A stretch of 5,389 nucleotides of DNA from Cyanobacteriota bacterium (GCA_027483425.1 JAIXUR010000197.1:1-5389); one strand, 5' to 3'; counted from the first letter of the stretch, positions 1-4,854 are shown. The notes: generated by a model not told the origin, from the letters alone. Program-made: numbers and translations.

Positions 1-36
1 ACCAGTGGACTACCGCTATGGCTGTATCGTCCCTGA
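1..36 (+). CDS. 3' end of an upstream gene, possibly signal peptide peptidase SppA
   Basis: Frame 1 reads to a TGA at 34-36 and ends in the residues SGLPLWLYRP. Only 11 codons are visible, so no domain can be seen. An aromatic, Leu/Tyr-rich C-terminus of this kind resembles the end of the short (36K-type) SppA proteases, and I recall sppA lying next to aroH in several cyanobacteria; both points are memory and inference. Frame 2 is also open, to a TAG at 47-49 (ending GCIVPEPIC), and could be the true reading frame instead. Frame 3 stays open only by running through the repeat at 61-122 and is less likely. A gene end here is plausible, but its identity is weak. Confidence 0.35.
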   Translation, partial: TSGLPLWLYRP

Positions 37-60
37 GCCCATCTGCTAGGCCTTCTTCCT

Positions 61-122
61 CAGAAGCCAGAATTCAGGAGCCAGGAGCCAGGAGAGTGAA
101 GCCTTCTGGCTCCTGAATTCTC
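61..122. repeat. Heptanucleotide repeat array with inverted half
   Basis: Five heptamers run in phase from 61 to 95 with consensus CAG(A/G)A(G/A)C: CAGAAGC at 61, CAGAATT at 68, CAGGAGC at 75 and 82, and CAGGAGA at 89. Three units in inverse orientation follow at 102-122 (CCTTCTG, GCTCCTG, AATTCTC). As a result 69-84 and 106-121 form a perfect 16-bp inverted repeat (left arm AGAATTCAGGAGCCAG) with a 21-nt loop. This resembles the intergenic heptamer repeats (STRR type) spread through many cyanobacterial genomes. In RNA it would fold as a long hairpin and could act as a transcript end for the upstream gene, though no T-tract follows it. Confidence 0.75.
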
Positions 123-148
123 TATTCCTAAGCTTGTCCCGGTGTAGG

Positions 149-180
149 TTGATACCCTGGTACGATGAAGGCGGTAAAAT
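149..180 (+). promoter_or_regulatory. Possible aroH promoter
   Basis: TTGATA at 149-154 matches five of six bases of the -35 consensus, and TAAAAT at 175-180 matches five of six of the -10. The 20-nt spacer is longer than the usual 16-18, which weakens the call. It is the best sigma70-like pair between the repeat array and aroH. Transcription would start near 187, giving a leader of about 70 nt. That start would exclude the ATG of the small ORF at 179, so the two calls compete. Confidence 0.25.
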
Positions 181-238
181 GCAGTTAATTTCCTGGCTTG
201 GACGCTCCTTGGGGGCTGTTCTAAGACCCAGGAATTGA
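179..238 (+). CDS. Possible 19-residue leader ORF ahead of aroH
   Basis: ATG at 179 opens a reading frame that ends at TGA 236-238 and encodes MQLISWLGRSLGAVLRPRN. A GAAGG at 167-171 sits 7 nt before the ATG, a good ribosome-binding geometry. The frame closes 17 nt before the aroH GTG and lies across the leader hairpin at 190-234, the arrangement expected of a leader peptide. It has one Trp codon and no Phe or Tyr, so it is not a classic aromatic attenuator. It could equally be a chance ORF. It needs a transcript that starts upstream of about 165, which the candidate promoter at 149-180 would not give. Confidence 0.2.
   Translation: MQLISWLGRSLGAVLRPRN
190..234 (+). promoter_or_regulatory. 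Hairpin in the aroH leader
   Basis: TTCCTGG (190-196) pairs perfectly with CCAGGAA (228-234). Inside it CTTGG (197-201) can pair with CTAAG (221-225, one G-U), leaving a two-base bulge at 226-227 and a 19-nt loop. The loop carries CTCC (205-208), which could pair with GGAG of the aroH ribosome-binding site at 244-247. The folding is seen in the sequence by eye. A regulatory role is inference only. Confidence 0.35.
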
Positions 239-243
239 CCTTT

Positions 244-248
244 GGAGG
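244..248 (+). promoter_or_regulatory. aroH ribosome-binding site (fixes GTG start)
   Basis: GGAGG ends 7 nt before GTG at 256. No comparable site precedes the in-frame TTG at 235. This decides the start of aroH at 256. Confidence 0.8.
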
Positions 249-255
249 TTGCGGC

Positions 256-633
256 GTGGACTGGCGAGTGTGGGCAATTCGAGGAGCCATAACGGTCACA
301 GACAACACGGAGGCCGCCATTGGAGAAGCGGTAACAGAACTCCTAGATGCGCTGGAAGAGCGCAACCAGTTTGACCCCACCTGCATTATTAGCGCCACGT
401 TTTCGGTCACCCGCGATCTGGATGCGGTGTTTCCAGCGGCGATCGCCCGGCCCCGGCCCGGTTGGAACGATGTCGCCCTAATCGACGTGCAGCACATGCA
501 TGTCGAGGGCAGCCTACCCTGCTGCATTCGGGTATTAATGCATGTTCAGCTGCCGAGCACTCACCCTAAGGTGCAGCATGCCTACCTGCGCGGTGCCAGC
601 AACCTAAGGCCTGACCTAGTGGTCACGGGTTAG
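256..633 (+). CDS. aroH: Chorismate mutase, AroH class (monofunctional)
   Basis: Converts chorismate to prephenate, the first committed step to Phe and Tyr, in the cytosol as a trimer in this family. The GTG start gives 125 residues, close to the 127 of the B. subtilis enzyme; a TTG 21 nt upstream would only add residues not seen in the family. Counterparts of B. subtilis active-site residues, at an offset of two, are Arg9 (R7, in AIRGA), Phe59 (F57), Arg65 (R63), Arg92 (R90, in CCIRVL), Tyr110 (Y108) and Arg118 (R116, in LRPD). Lys60 is replaced by Ala62. The catalytic Glu78 position is His80 and Cys75 is Asp77 (segment LIDVQHMHVEG), so the acidic group has moved three residues. The gene faces crtR across a shared terminator and appears monocistronic. 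The family assignment is firm. Confidence 0.95.
   Translation: MDWRVWAIRGAITVTDNTEAAIGEAVTELLDALEERNQFDPTCIISATFSVTRDLDAVFPAAIARPRPGWNDVALIDVQHMHVEGSLPCCIRVLMHVQLPSTHPKVQHAYLRGASNLRPDLVVTG
439..446. repeat. HIP1 octamer inside aroH
   Basis: GCGATCGC, extended to the decamer GGCGATCGCC at 438-447. This highly iterated palindrome is a marker of many cyanobacterial genomes. Here it encodes Ala-Ile-Ala within aroH (residues 62-64). Confidence 0.9.
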
Positions 634-650
634 GGTTTATGAGTATTTAC

Positions 651-688
651 AAAATTGAGGGGTCTGCCCAGGCAGACCCCTCAATTTT
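651..688. terminator. Bidirectional intrinsic terminator between aroH and crtR
   Basis: 651-668 and 671-688 are perfect 18-bp complements (left arm AAAATTGAGGGGTCTGCC) around a 2-nt centre, so about 17 bp with a 4-nt loop in RNA. The stem base is A/T-rich and gives a T run on both strands (685-689 on +, and the complement of 651-654 on -). It lies 17 nt after the aroH stop and 10 nt after the crtR stop, so it can end both convergent transcripts. Confidence 0.92.
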
Positions 689-698
689 TAAACCACCT

Positions 699-1586
699 CT
701 AATGTCCTTTGAATCGAATTCCCAAGACCAGGTCGTAGAGAAAGCCAAAAAAGTCTTTCATCTGTAGCAGCCCCAGGGACTGGGGTGACCCCTTTTGGTC
801 AAGCAAAGGCCTCATGACCTCGTAGGTGGGTTTGTACTTGTACCAGGGCACCGAGGGCCACAGGTGGTGAACCAGATGGTAATTTTGACCCATAATCAGC
901 AGGTTGAGAATGGCACTGGGATAGACCCGGGCATTCTTCCAGCGATCGCGGTCTTCAAACGGTCGATGGGGCAGATAGTCAAAAAACAGCCCCAGGGCAA
1001 TCCCCACCACCAATGCCGGCGAAAACCAATAGTTAAAGATGTAGCCCAAGAAGTCGAAGCGCCAGGCCGTAAAAACCAGCAGCACCAGGGCAAGGCGGGC
1101 TAGAAACCACTCCTGTAGCTCCCAATTGCGCCACAGACGACGCTTAAAGAAGTAAACCTCGTGGTAGAAAAACCGGGCAGCAATCAGCCACAGGGGGCCA
1201 CCCGTAGAGACAAAGTGGTCGGGGTCATTTTCGGGATCGTTAACGTGGGCGTGGTGCTGTAGGTGCACCCGCGTAAATACCGGAAATGAGAAGCCCAGAA
1301 TTAAGGAACTACCATGGCCCAGCAGGGCATTGACCGTGCGGTTGCTGTGGGCCGAGTTGTGGCTGGCATCGTGAATGACCGTTCCCGACAGGTGCAGGGA
1401 GAGGACATTCATCAAAAACACGCACCAGCCCGCCCAGTGCCAGCTAAAGTAGCCCACCGTAGACAGACCGATTAACCCGACGGAGGCCATAAACATCAGA
1501 GTATTCAGGCTCAAGCCGCCCTCAGTTTTAAGCAACTCAGGGGGTACCGTTTTTCGAATCGTCAGGGGCTCAGCTGCCGCCGACAT
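699..1586 (-). CDS. crtR: Beta-carotene hydroxylase CrtR
   Basis: A membrane di-iron oxygenase that adds 3-hydroxyl groups to beta-ionone rings, making zeaxanthin from beta-carotene via cryptoxanthin; cyanobacterial CrtR can also act in myxoxanthophyll or hydroxyechinenone synthesis. The 295-residue protein has the histidine clusters of the fatty acid desaturase/hydroxylase superfamily: HDASH (72-76, with His80), HLQHH (108-112), His207 in FDYLPHRPF, and HLVHH (237-241). Hydrophobic segments lie near 29-47, 52-70, 163-180 and 187-204. Stretches such as NDPENDPDHFVSTGGPLW and DRWKNARVYPS match CrtR as I remember it from Synechocystis. The ATG start is supported by AGGAG at 1596-1600, 9 nt upstream. 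It converges on aroH and diverges from pyk, so it is probably transcribed alone. The plant-type CrtZ/BCH hydroxylases are a different family. Confidence 0.95.
   Translation of the reverse strand: MSAAAEPLTIRKTVPPELLKTEGGLSLNTLMFMASVGLIGLSTVGYFSWHWAGWCVFLMNVLSLHLSGTVIHDASHNSAHSNRTVNALLGHGSSLILGFSFPVFTRVHLQHHAHVNDPENDPDHFVSTGGPLWLIAARFFYHEVYFFKRRLWRNWELQEWFLARLALVLLVFTAWRFDFLGYIFNYWFSPALVVGIALGLFFDYLPHRPFEDRDRWKNARVYPSAILNLLIMGQNYHLVHHLWPSVPWYKYKPTYEVMRPLLDQKGSPQSLGLLQMKDFFGFLYDLVLGIRFKGH
942..949. repeat. HIP1 octamer inside crtR
   Basis: GCGATCGC within the crtR reading frame, in the segment coding for the DRDRW region. Confidence 0.9.
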
Positions 1587-1595
1587 GTTGTATCG

Positions 1596-1624
1596 CTCCT
1601 AACACCAACACTTTCGGTAGTATA
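1596..1624 (-). promoter_or_regulatory. crtR ribosome-binding site and likely -10 box
   Basis: On the minus strand TATACT (1624 to 1619) is a good -10 box. It would start transcription near 1611, leaving a 5' leader of about 25 nt, with AGGAG (1600 to 1596) 9 nt before the ATG. The -35 region is poor: TTTATT at a 17-nt spacing matches only three consensus bases, so an activator may be used. The ribosome-binding site is clear and the promoter is moderate. Confidence 0.45.
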
Positions 1625-1658
1625 CGTTACGGCGCATGAATAATAAAGTTTTGTGACA

Positions 1659-1723
1659 CGGCCTGGGCCGACCGGGGCCTAAAAGGCCTTTGCCTACCCA
1701 GCTTTGTCCCGGGCCGGCCGGGG
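1659..1723. other. GGCC-rich palindromic patch in the crtR-pyk spacer
   Basis: GGCC occurs six times in about 60 bases (1660, 1666, 1676, 1685, 1712, 1716). It forms small inverted repeats: CGGCC-TG-GGCCG at 1659-1670, a GGCCT/AGGCC hairpin with an AAA loop at 1676-1688, and overlapping CCCGGG, GGCCGGCC and CCGGCCGG at 1708-1721. It lies 35-100 bases upstream of the crtR -10 box and well upstream of pyk. It could be a protein-binding region or merely base-composition noise. The rest of the 318-base divergent spacer shows only the promoter elements listed separately. Confidence 0.4.
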
Positions 1724-1814
1724 CGGTAGCACCCCTCAATCTTGGCTGGATCAGCCCCTAAAACCCTTGGATTTCACTGGTTTTGGGGATCATCGTCAAG
1801 CCCATCGGCATTCG

Positions 1815-1823
1815 TGCTACTAT
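1815..1823 (+). promoter_or_regulatory. Possible extended -10 promoter for pyk
   Basis: TGCTACTAT combines the TGn extension with a -10 hexamer matching four of six consensus bases. TCGTCA (1793-1798) upstream resembles a -35 but at a long 19-nt spacing. Transcription would start near 1830, giving a leader of about 75 nt. Confidence 0.3.
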
Positions 1824-1894
1824 CCCTGTGCTTTATCGCTACCAACCCTTGGCCTGAGCAGGGTTCAGATTTGGTTGCGTTGTTACTCTCAGTA

Positions 1895-1898
1895 GAGG
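1895..1898 (+). promoter_or_regulatory. pyk ribosome-binding site
   Basis: GAGG ends 6 nt before the ATG at 1905 and supports that start, from which the family's N-terminal KIVATIGPAT motif begins at residue 11. Confidence 0.6.
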
Positions 1899-1904
1899 TC
1901 GTCT

Positions 1905-3692
1905 ATGCCGCCGAGCACCCCCCTCCGTCGGGCCAAGATTGTGGCCACCATTGGCCCCGCCACCCAGGACGCTGACGTGTTGCGGGCGCTGATTGAAGCT
2001 GGAGCGACTACCCTACGGCTCAACTTTTCCCACGGTAGCCACGACGACCACCAGCGCAGCATTCGCCTGATCCGACAGATTTCCTTTGAGCTGAACCAGC
2101 CAGTGGGCATTTTGCAAGACCTGCAGGGGCCCAAAATTCGCCTGGGTAAGTTTGAGCAGGGGTCAATTCAGCTAGCTAAGGGGGATCCCTTCGTGCTGAC
2201 CAGCGAGATCATTGTGGGCAACCAGCAGCGGGCCTGTGTCACCTACGACAAGCTGGCCCAGGAGGTGCCGTCTGGGTCCACCATTCTGCTCGACGATGGC
2301 CGGGTCGAAATGCAGGTAACAGCGGTTGATCTAGAGGCCCAGGAGCTCCACTGCGTGGTGGTGGTGGGGGGTACCCTGTCGAATAATAAGGGGGTGAACT
2401 TCCCTGGGGTTTATCTGTCAGTCAAGGCGCTGACCGACAAAGACCGCGAAGACCTCATGTTTGGCCTTAACCAGGGGGTTGACTGGGTGGCCCTGAGCTT
2501 TGTGCGCAACCCCCAGGACGTGTTGGAAATTAAGGAAATTATTGCCGCCGCTGGCAAGCATGTGCCGGTGATCGTCAAGATCGAAAAGCACGAGGCCATT
2601 GAGCAAATGGAGGCCATTCTGTCGCTGTCGGACGGGGTGATGGTGGCCCGGGGTGACCTCGGGGTAGAGCTGCCCGCCGAGGAAGTGCCCATTCTGCAAA
2701 AGCGGCTGATTGCGATGTCGAATGCCCTGGGCATTCCGGTGATCACCGCTACCCAGATGCTAGATAGCATGGTGTCTAACCCGCGCCCGACCCGCGCCGA
2801 GGTGTCTGACATTGCCAACGCGATTCTCGATGGCACCGACGCGGTGATGCTCTCCAATGAAACCGCCGTGGGCAAGTTTCCGGTCGAGGCGGTGGCCACG
2901 ATGGCGAAGGTGGCCTTGTGCACCGAGCAGGAAGGACTGCCCCTGGCCGATCGCAAGGGCAGCGGTGCCCGCTCCATTCCCAACGCCATTAGCCAGGCGG
3001 TGGGTCGAATTGCATCTCAGCTCAACGCGGCGGCCATTATGACCCTGACCAAAAGCGGGTCTACCGCCCGCAATGTGTCGAAGTACCGGCCCCAGACCCC
3101 CATTCTGGCGGTGACGCCCCACGTGCACGTGGCCCGTCAATTGCAGCTGGTGTGGGGGGTGCGGCCGCTGTTGGTGCTCGATTTGCCCTCGAGTACCCAA
3201 ACCTTTCACGCGGCTATGAGCGTGGCCCAGGAAAAGCACCTGCTCAACGACGGTGACCTGGTGGTGATGACGGCGGGCACGCTGCAGGGGGTATCGGGTT
3301 CTACCGATTTGATCAAGGTAGACGTGGTGACGGCGGTGCTGGGGCGGGGCATAGGCATTGGCGAGGCGTCGGTCAGCGGTCGCGCCCGGGTCGCCCACAA
3401 CAGTCTGGAGGTGAACGACTTTAATGACGGTGAAATTTTGGTGGTGCCCCACACCAGCGCCGACTTCGTGGAGGTGATTCGCCGCGCCGGGGGCATTGTT
3501 ACCGAAGACGACAGCCCCACCAGCCACGCGGCGGTGATTGGCCTGCGTCTGGGGGTGCCGGTGATTGTCGGGGTTAAAAACGCCACGGAAATCATTCGCG
3601 ACGGCGCTATTTTGACCCTCGATACCCGGCGGGGGTTGGTGTACTCTGGGGCCCTGGGGCCGGTTAAAAACGAGCCCGCCATGAGCCTATAA
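1905..3692 (+). CDS. pyk: Pyruvate kinase with C-terminal PEP-utiliser domain
   Basis: Transfers phosphate from PEP to ADP, giving pyruvate and ATP, the last step of glycolysis. At 595 residues it matches the long type (about 590, like Synechocystis Pyk2 or Geobacillus) rather than the ~480-residue short type. Barrel residues are Arg38, Asn40 and Ser42 (RLNFSHG), Asp72, Lys225 and Glu227 (VKIEKHE), Asp251 (ARGDLGVEL) and Thr283 (TATQMLDSM). Domain B spans roughly 76-164 and the regulatory C domain 355-473, with a sugar-phosphate-type loop TKSGSTA at 382-388. Residues about 485-582 form the swivelling domain of PEP-utilising enzymes, with PTSHAA around His541. Position 77 is Lys (QGPKIR) where K+-dependent enzymes have Glu, which predicts K+-independence. 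The gene appears monocistronic, diverging from crtR and converging on psaM. Confidence 0.97.
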   Translation: MPPSTPLRRAKIVATIGPATQDADVLRALIEAGATTLRLNFSHGSHDDHQRSIRLIRQISFELNQPVGILQDLQGPKIRLGKFEQGSIQLAKGDPFVLTSEIIVGNQQRACVTYDKLAQEVPSGSTILLDDGRVEMQVTAVDLEAQELHCVVVVGGTLSNNKGVNFPGVYLSVKALTDKDREDLMFGLNQGVDWVALSFVRNPQDVLEIKEIIAAAGKHVPVIVKIEKHEAIEQMEAILSLSDGVMVARGDLGVELPAEEVPILQKRLIAMSNALGIPVITATQMLDSMVSNPRPTRAEVSDIANAILDGTDAVMLSNETAVGKFPVEAVATMAKVALCTEQEGLPLADRKGSGARSIPNAISQAVGRIASQLNAAAIMTLTKSGSTARNVSKYRPQTPILAVTPHVHVARQLQLVWGVRPLLVLDLPSSTQTFHAAMSVAQEKHLLNDGDLVVMTAGTLQGVSGSTDLIKVDVVTAVLGRGIGIGEASVSGRARVAHNSLEVNDFNDGEILVVPHTSADFVEVIRRAGGIVTEDDSPTSHAAVIGLRLGVPVIVGVKNATEIIRDGAILTLDTRRGLVYSGALGPVKNEPAMSL

Positions 3693-3762
3693 ACACTTCT
3701 GTAGTTGTTTGCTGGGGCGTTCTCTAGGCTGCTAAGGCCAGGGCCCATGTCAGCCTTTCATG

Positions 3763-3800
3763 ATAAAGGGCTCCGGGGAAACTTCCCCGGAGCCCTTTAT
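3763..3800. terminator. Bidirectional terminator hairpin between pyk and psaM
   Basis: 3763-3780 and 3783-3800 are perfect 18-bp complements (left arm ATAAAGGGCTCCGGGGAA) around a 2-nt centre. The stem has a GC core and an A/T base, like the hairpin between aroH and crtR. It starts 70 nt after the pyk stop and lies 47 nt past the psaM stop on the other strand. The T-tract is short (TTTAT, in the stem base), so termination may be less sharp than at 651-688. Confidence 0.85.
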
Positions 3801-3818
3801 GGTGTGGGCCATAGCCCT

Positions 3819-3840
3819 CAGGGCGCTAAAGCGCGTCCTG
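3819..3840 (-). other. Second hairpin just after psaM
   Basis: CAGG-GCGCT-AA-AGCGC-(GT bulge)-CCTG folds on itself 7 nt past the psaM stop codon. No T-tract follows on the minus strand. It could protect the 3' end of the very short psaM mRNA or help the main terminator further on; the role is inferred. Confidence 0.45.
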
Positions 3841-3847
3841 GCTTAAC

Positions 3848-3943
3848 CTATTTATAAAGCTCGGTGGATAGGCGGAATGCCAAAATACCAGGCAACAGGG
3901 CAAGGGCAAGGGCAATGAAAATCTGAGTGTCTGAAAGGGGCAT
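3848..3943 (-). CDS. psaM: Photosystem I reaction centre subunit XII (PsaM)
   Basis: A 31-residue, single-helix subunit of photosystem I in the thylakoid membrane. It begins MPLSDTQIF and ends FRLSTELYK, the two ends that mark PsaM, with one hydrophobic helix at about residues 8-26 between them. The length equals the usual 31. Residue 2 is Pro where most PsaM sequences I recall have Ala. In cyanobacterial PSI structures PsaM lies near PsaB and PsaI/PsaL at the monomer-monomer interface and touches carotenoid. GAGGAG lies 8 nt before the ATG. It converges on pyk, with two hairpins after its stop, and diverges from phoU, so it is likely monocistronic. The gene is too short for usual ORF cut-offs and easy to miss. 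Confidence 0.96.
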   Translation of the reverse strand: MPLSDTQIFIALALALLPGILAFRLSTELYK

Positions 3944-3951
3944 AAGAAATA

Positions 3952-3957
3952 CTCCTC
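3952..3957 (-). promoter_or_regulatory. psaM ribosome-binding site
   Basis: On the minus strand GAGGAG ends 8 nt before the psaM ATG (3943), a strong Shine-Dalgarno sequence fitting a highly expressed photosystem gene. Confidence 0.85.
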
Positions 3958-3982
3958 AAAGCTAGGTGAATAAGGCGCCAAA

Positions 3983-3998
3983 AGACATATGTCTAGAC
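3983..3998. promoter_or_regulatory. Overlapping palindromes upstream of psaM
   Basis: AGACATATGTCT (3983-3994) is a perfect 12-bp palindrome and overlaps a second one, GTCTAGAC (3991-3998), so the GTCT/AGAC half-site recurs. It lies 40-55 nt upstream of the psaM start, where a promoter or operator would be expected. I could not assign a clean -35/-10 pair. A regulator site is possible but unproven. Confidence 0.35.
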
Positions 3999-4160
3999 CG
4001 ATTGTTCACTATGATGGGAAGCTCCGCGAGGTTGGCTGACCTAACTGTTACAGAGCTTAATAGAGACCTGGGTGACGGGATCTCGCTCTGGGGCGTGATG
4101 TCTACTCGCTTAGTTTAAGAGGGCCTGGGTCGATCGCCACTGTTCTTAATCCTCTCTCGG

Positions 4161-4166
4161 TATGCT
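4161..4166 (+). promoter_or_regulatory. Possible -10 box of a leaderless phoU transcript
   Basis: TATGCT matches four of six -10 bases and ends 6 nt before the A of the phoU ATG, so transcription from it would begin at or near the start codon. No convincing -35 box is seen near 4138-4143. There is also no Shine-Dalgarno sequence before the ATG, which is why a leaderless message is considered. Confidence 0.22.
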
Positions 4167-4172
4167 TCAGTA

Positions 4173-4841
4173 ATGTTTGATGTGAATGTGACTGGGCCTG
4201 TGCGGGGCGACTTTGATCGGCAGATTCTGCGGGTGCAGCGGGACGTGTTGCGCATGGGGGCCTTGGTCGAAAACTCCTGTGTGCTGGCTCGAGATGCCCT
4301 GTGCGATCGCAACCTCGATGCCGCCCAGCGCCTCAAAGCCCACGACAAGCAGATCGACCAGTTCTATCGCCAGATTGAGATCGACTGCATGAACCTGTTT
4401 ACCCTCCAGTCGACCGGGGCCGATGCAGATCTGCGACGCATTGGAGCTTTTATGCAGATGGTGCGCGACCTGGAGCGCATTGGCGACTACGCCGAAGACA
4501 TTGGCGAGGTGGCGATTAAGCTGTTTCCCTACCCGGTACACCCATTGATGGGTCGGATACAGACTATGCTCGATCGCTGCCGATCGATGGTGGCGATGAG
4601 TCTGCTGTCGGTGTCTAACCTCGATGCCGCTAGCGGCCTTGAGATTAAGCAAAAAGACGACGCCATCGACTCCGACTACGAAGACCTCTATGCTCTGCTG
4701 GCTCACCAAACCAACCTGGTAGGCTCTGTGGAACCCACGGTACTCCTGGTATTGGCCATTCGCTACCTGGAGCGCATGGCCGACCACGCCACTAACATTG
4801 GCAAACGCGTGGCCTACATTGTCACTGGCGAGCGTACCTAA
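4173..4841 (+). CDS. phoU: Phosphate signalling protein PhoU
   Basis: PhoU links the Pst phosphate transporter to the phosphate-sensing histidine kinase and keeps the Pho regulon off when phosphate is ample; in Synechocystis the homologue is called SphU. The 222-residue protein is nearly all helical and holds two copies of the PhoU three-helix repeat. Each ends in the metal-binding motif ExxxD: LERIGDYAEDI with Glu101 and Asp105, and LERMADHATNI with Glu200 and Asp204. Length is normal for the family. The ATG at 4173 has no clear ribosome-binding site; an in-frame TAA at 4116-4118 and no ATG or GTG between limit the upstream choices, and GTG at 4182 or 4188 are alternatives. No pst or sensor-kinase gene is in view, so it stands apart from the classic pst-phoU operon. 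Confidence 0.93.
   Translation: MFDVNVTGPVRGDFDRQILRVQRDVLRMGALVENSCVLARDALCDRNLDAAQRLKAHDKQIDQFYRQIEIDCMNLFTLQSTGADADLRRIGAFMQMVRDLERIGDYAEDIGEVAIKLFPYPVHPLMGRIQTMLDRCRSMVAMSLLSVSNLDAASGLEIKQKDDAIDSDYEDLYALLAHQTNLVGSVEPTVLLVLAIRYLERMADHATNIGKRVAYIVTGERT
4303..4310. repeat. HIP1 octamer inside phoU
   Basis: GCGATCGC within the phoU frame, near residue 45 (LCDRN). It is the third HIP1 copy in 5.4 kb, where chance would give about 0.08. Confidence 0.9.
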
Positions 4842-4854
4842 GAGATTAGGGAAT

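Noticed and set aside
61..122. CRISPR array
   Set aside because: The units are 7 nt with no spacers; this is a short tandem repeat, not repeat-spacer structure.
60..527. 155-codon minus-strand frame across the repeat array and aroH
   Set aside because: It runs antisense to the clear chorismate mutase gene and through the heptamer array; its protein is low in complexity and matches nothing I recognise.
2760..3527. 255-codon minus-strand frame inside pyk
   Set aside because: It is the antisense shadow of a highly conserved pyruvate kinase; its His/Gly-rich product reflects GC-rich codons on the other strand.
4100..4160. Pho-box-like CTTAA elements before phoU (CTTAATAG, CTTAATCC)
   Set aside because: Only single half-sites are present; the tandem 8-mers at 3-bp spacing expected of a SphR site are missing.
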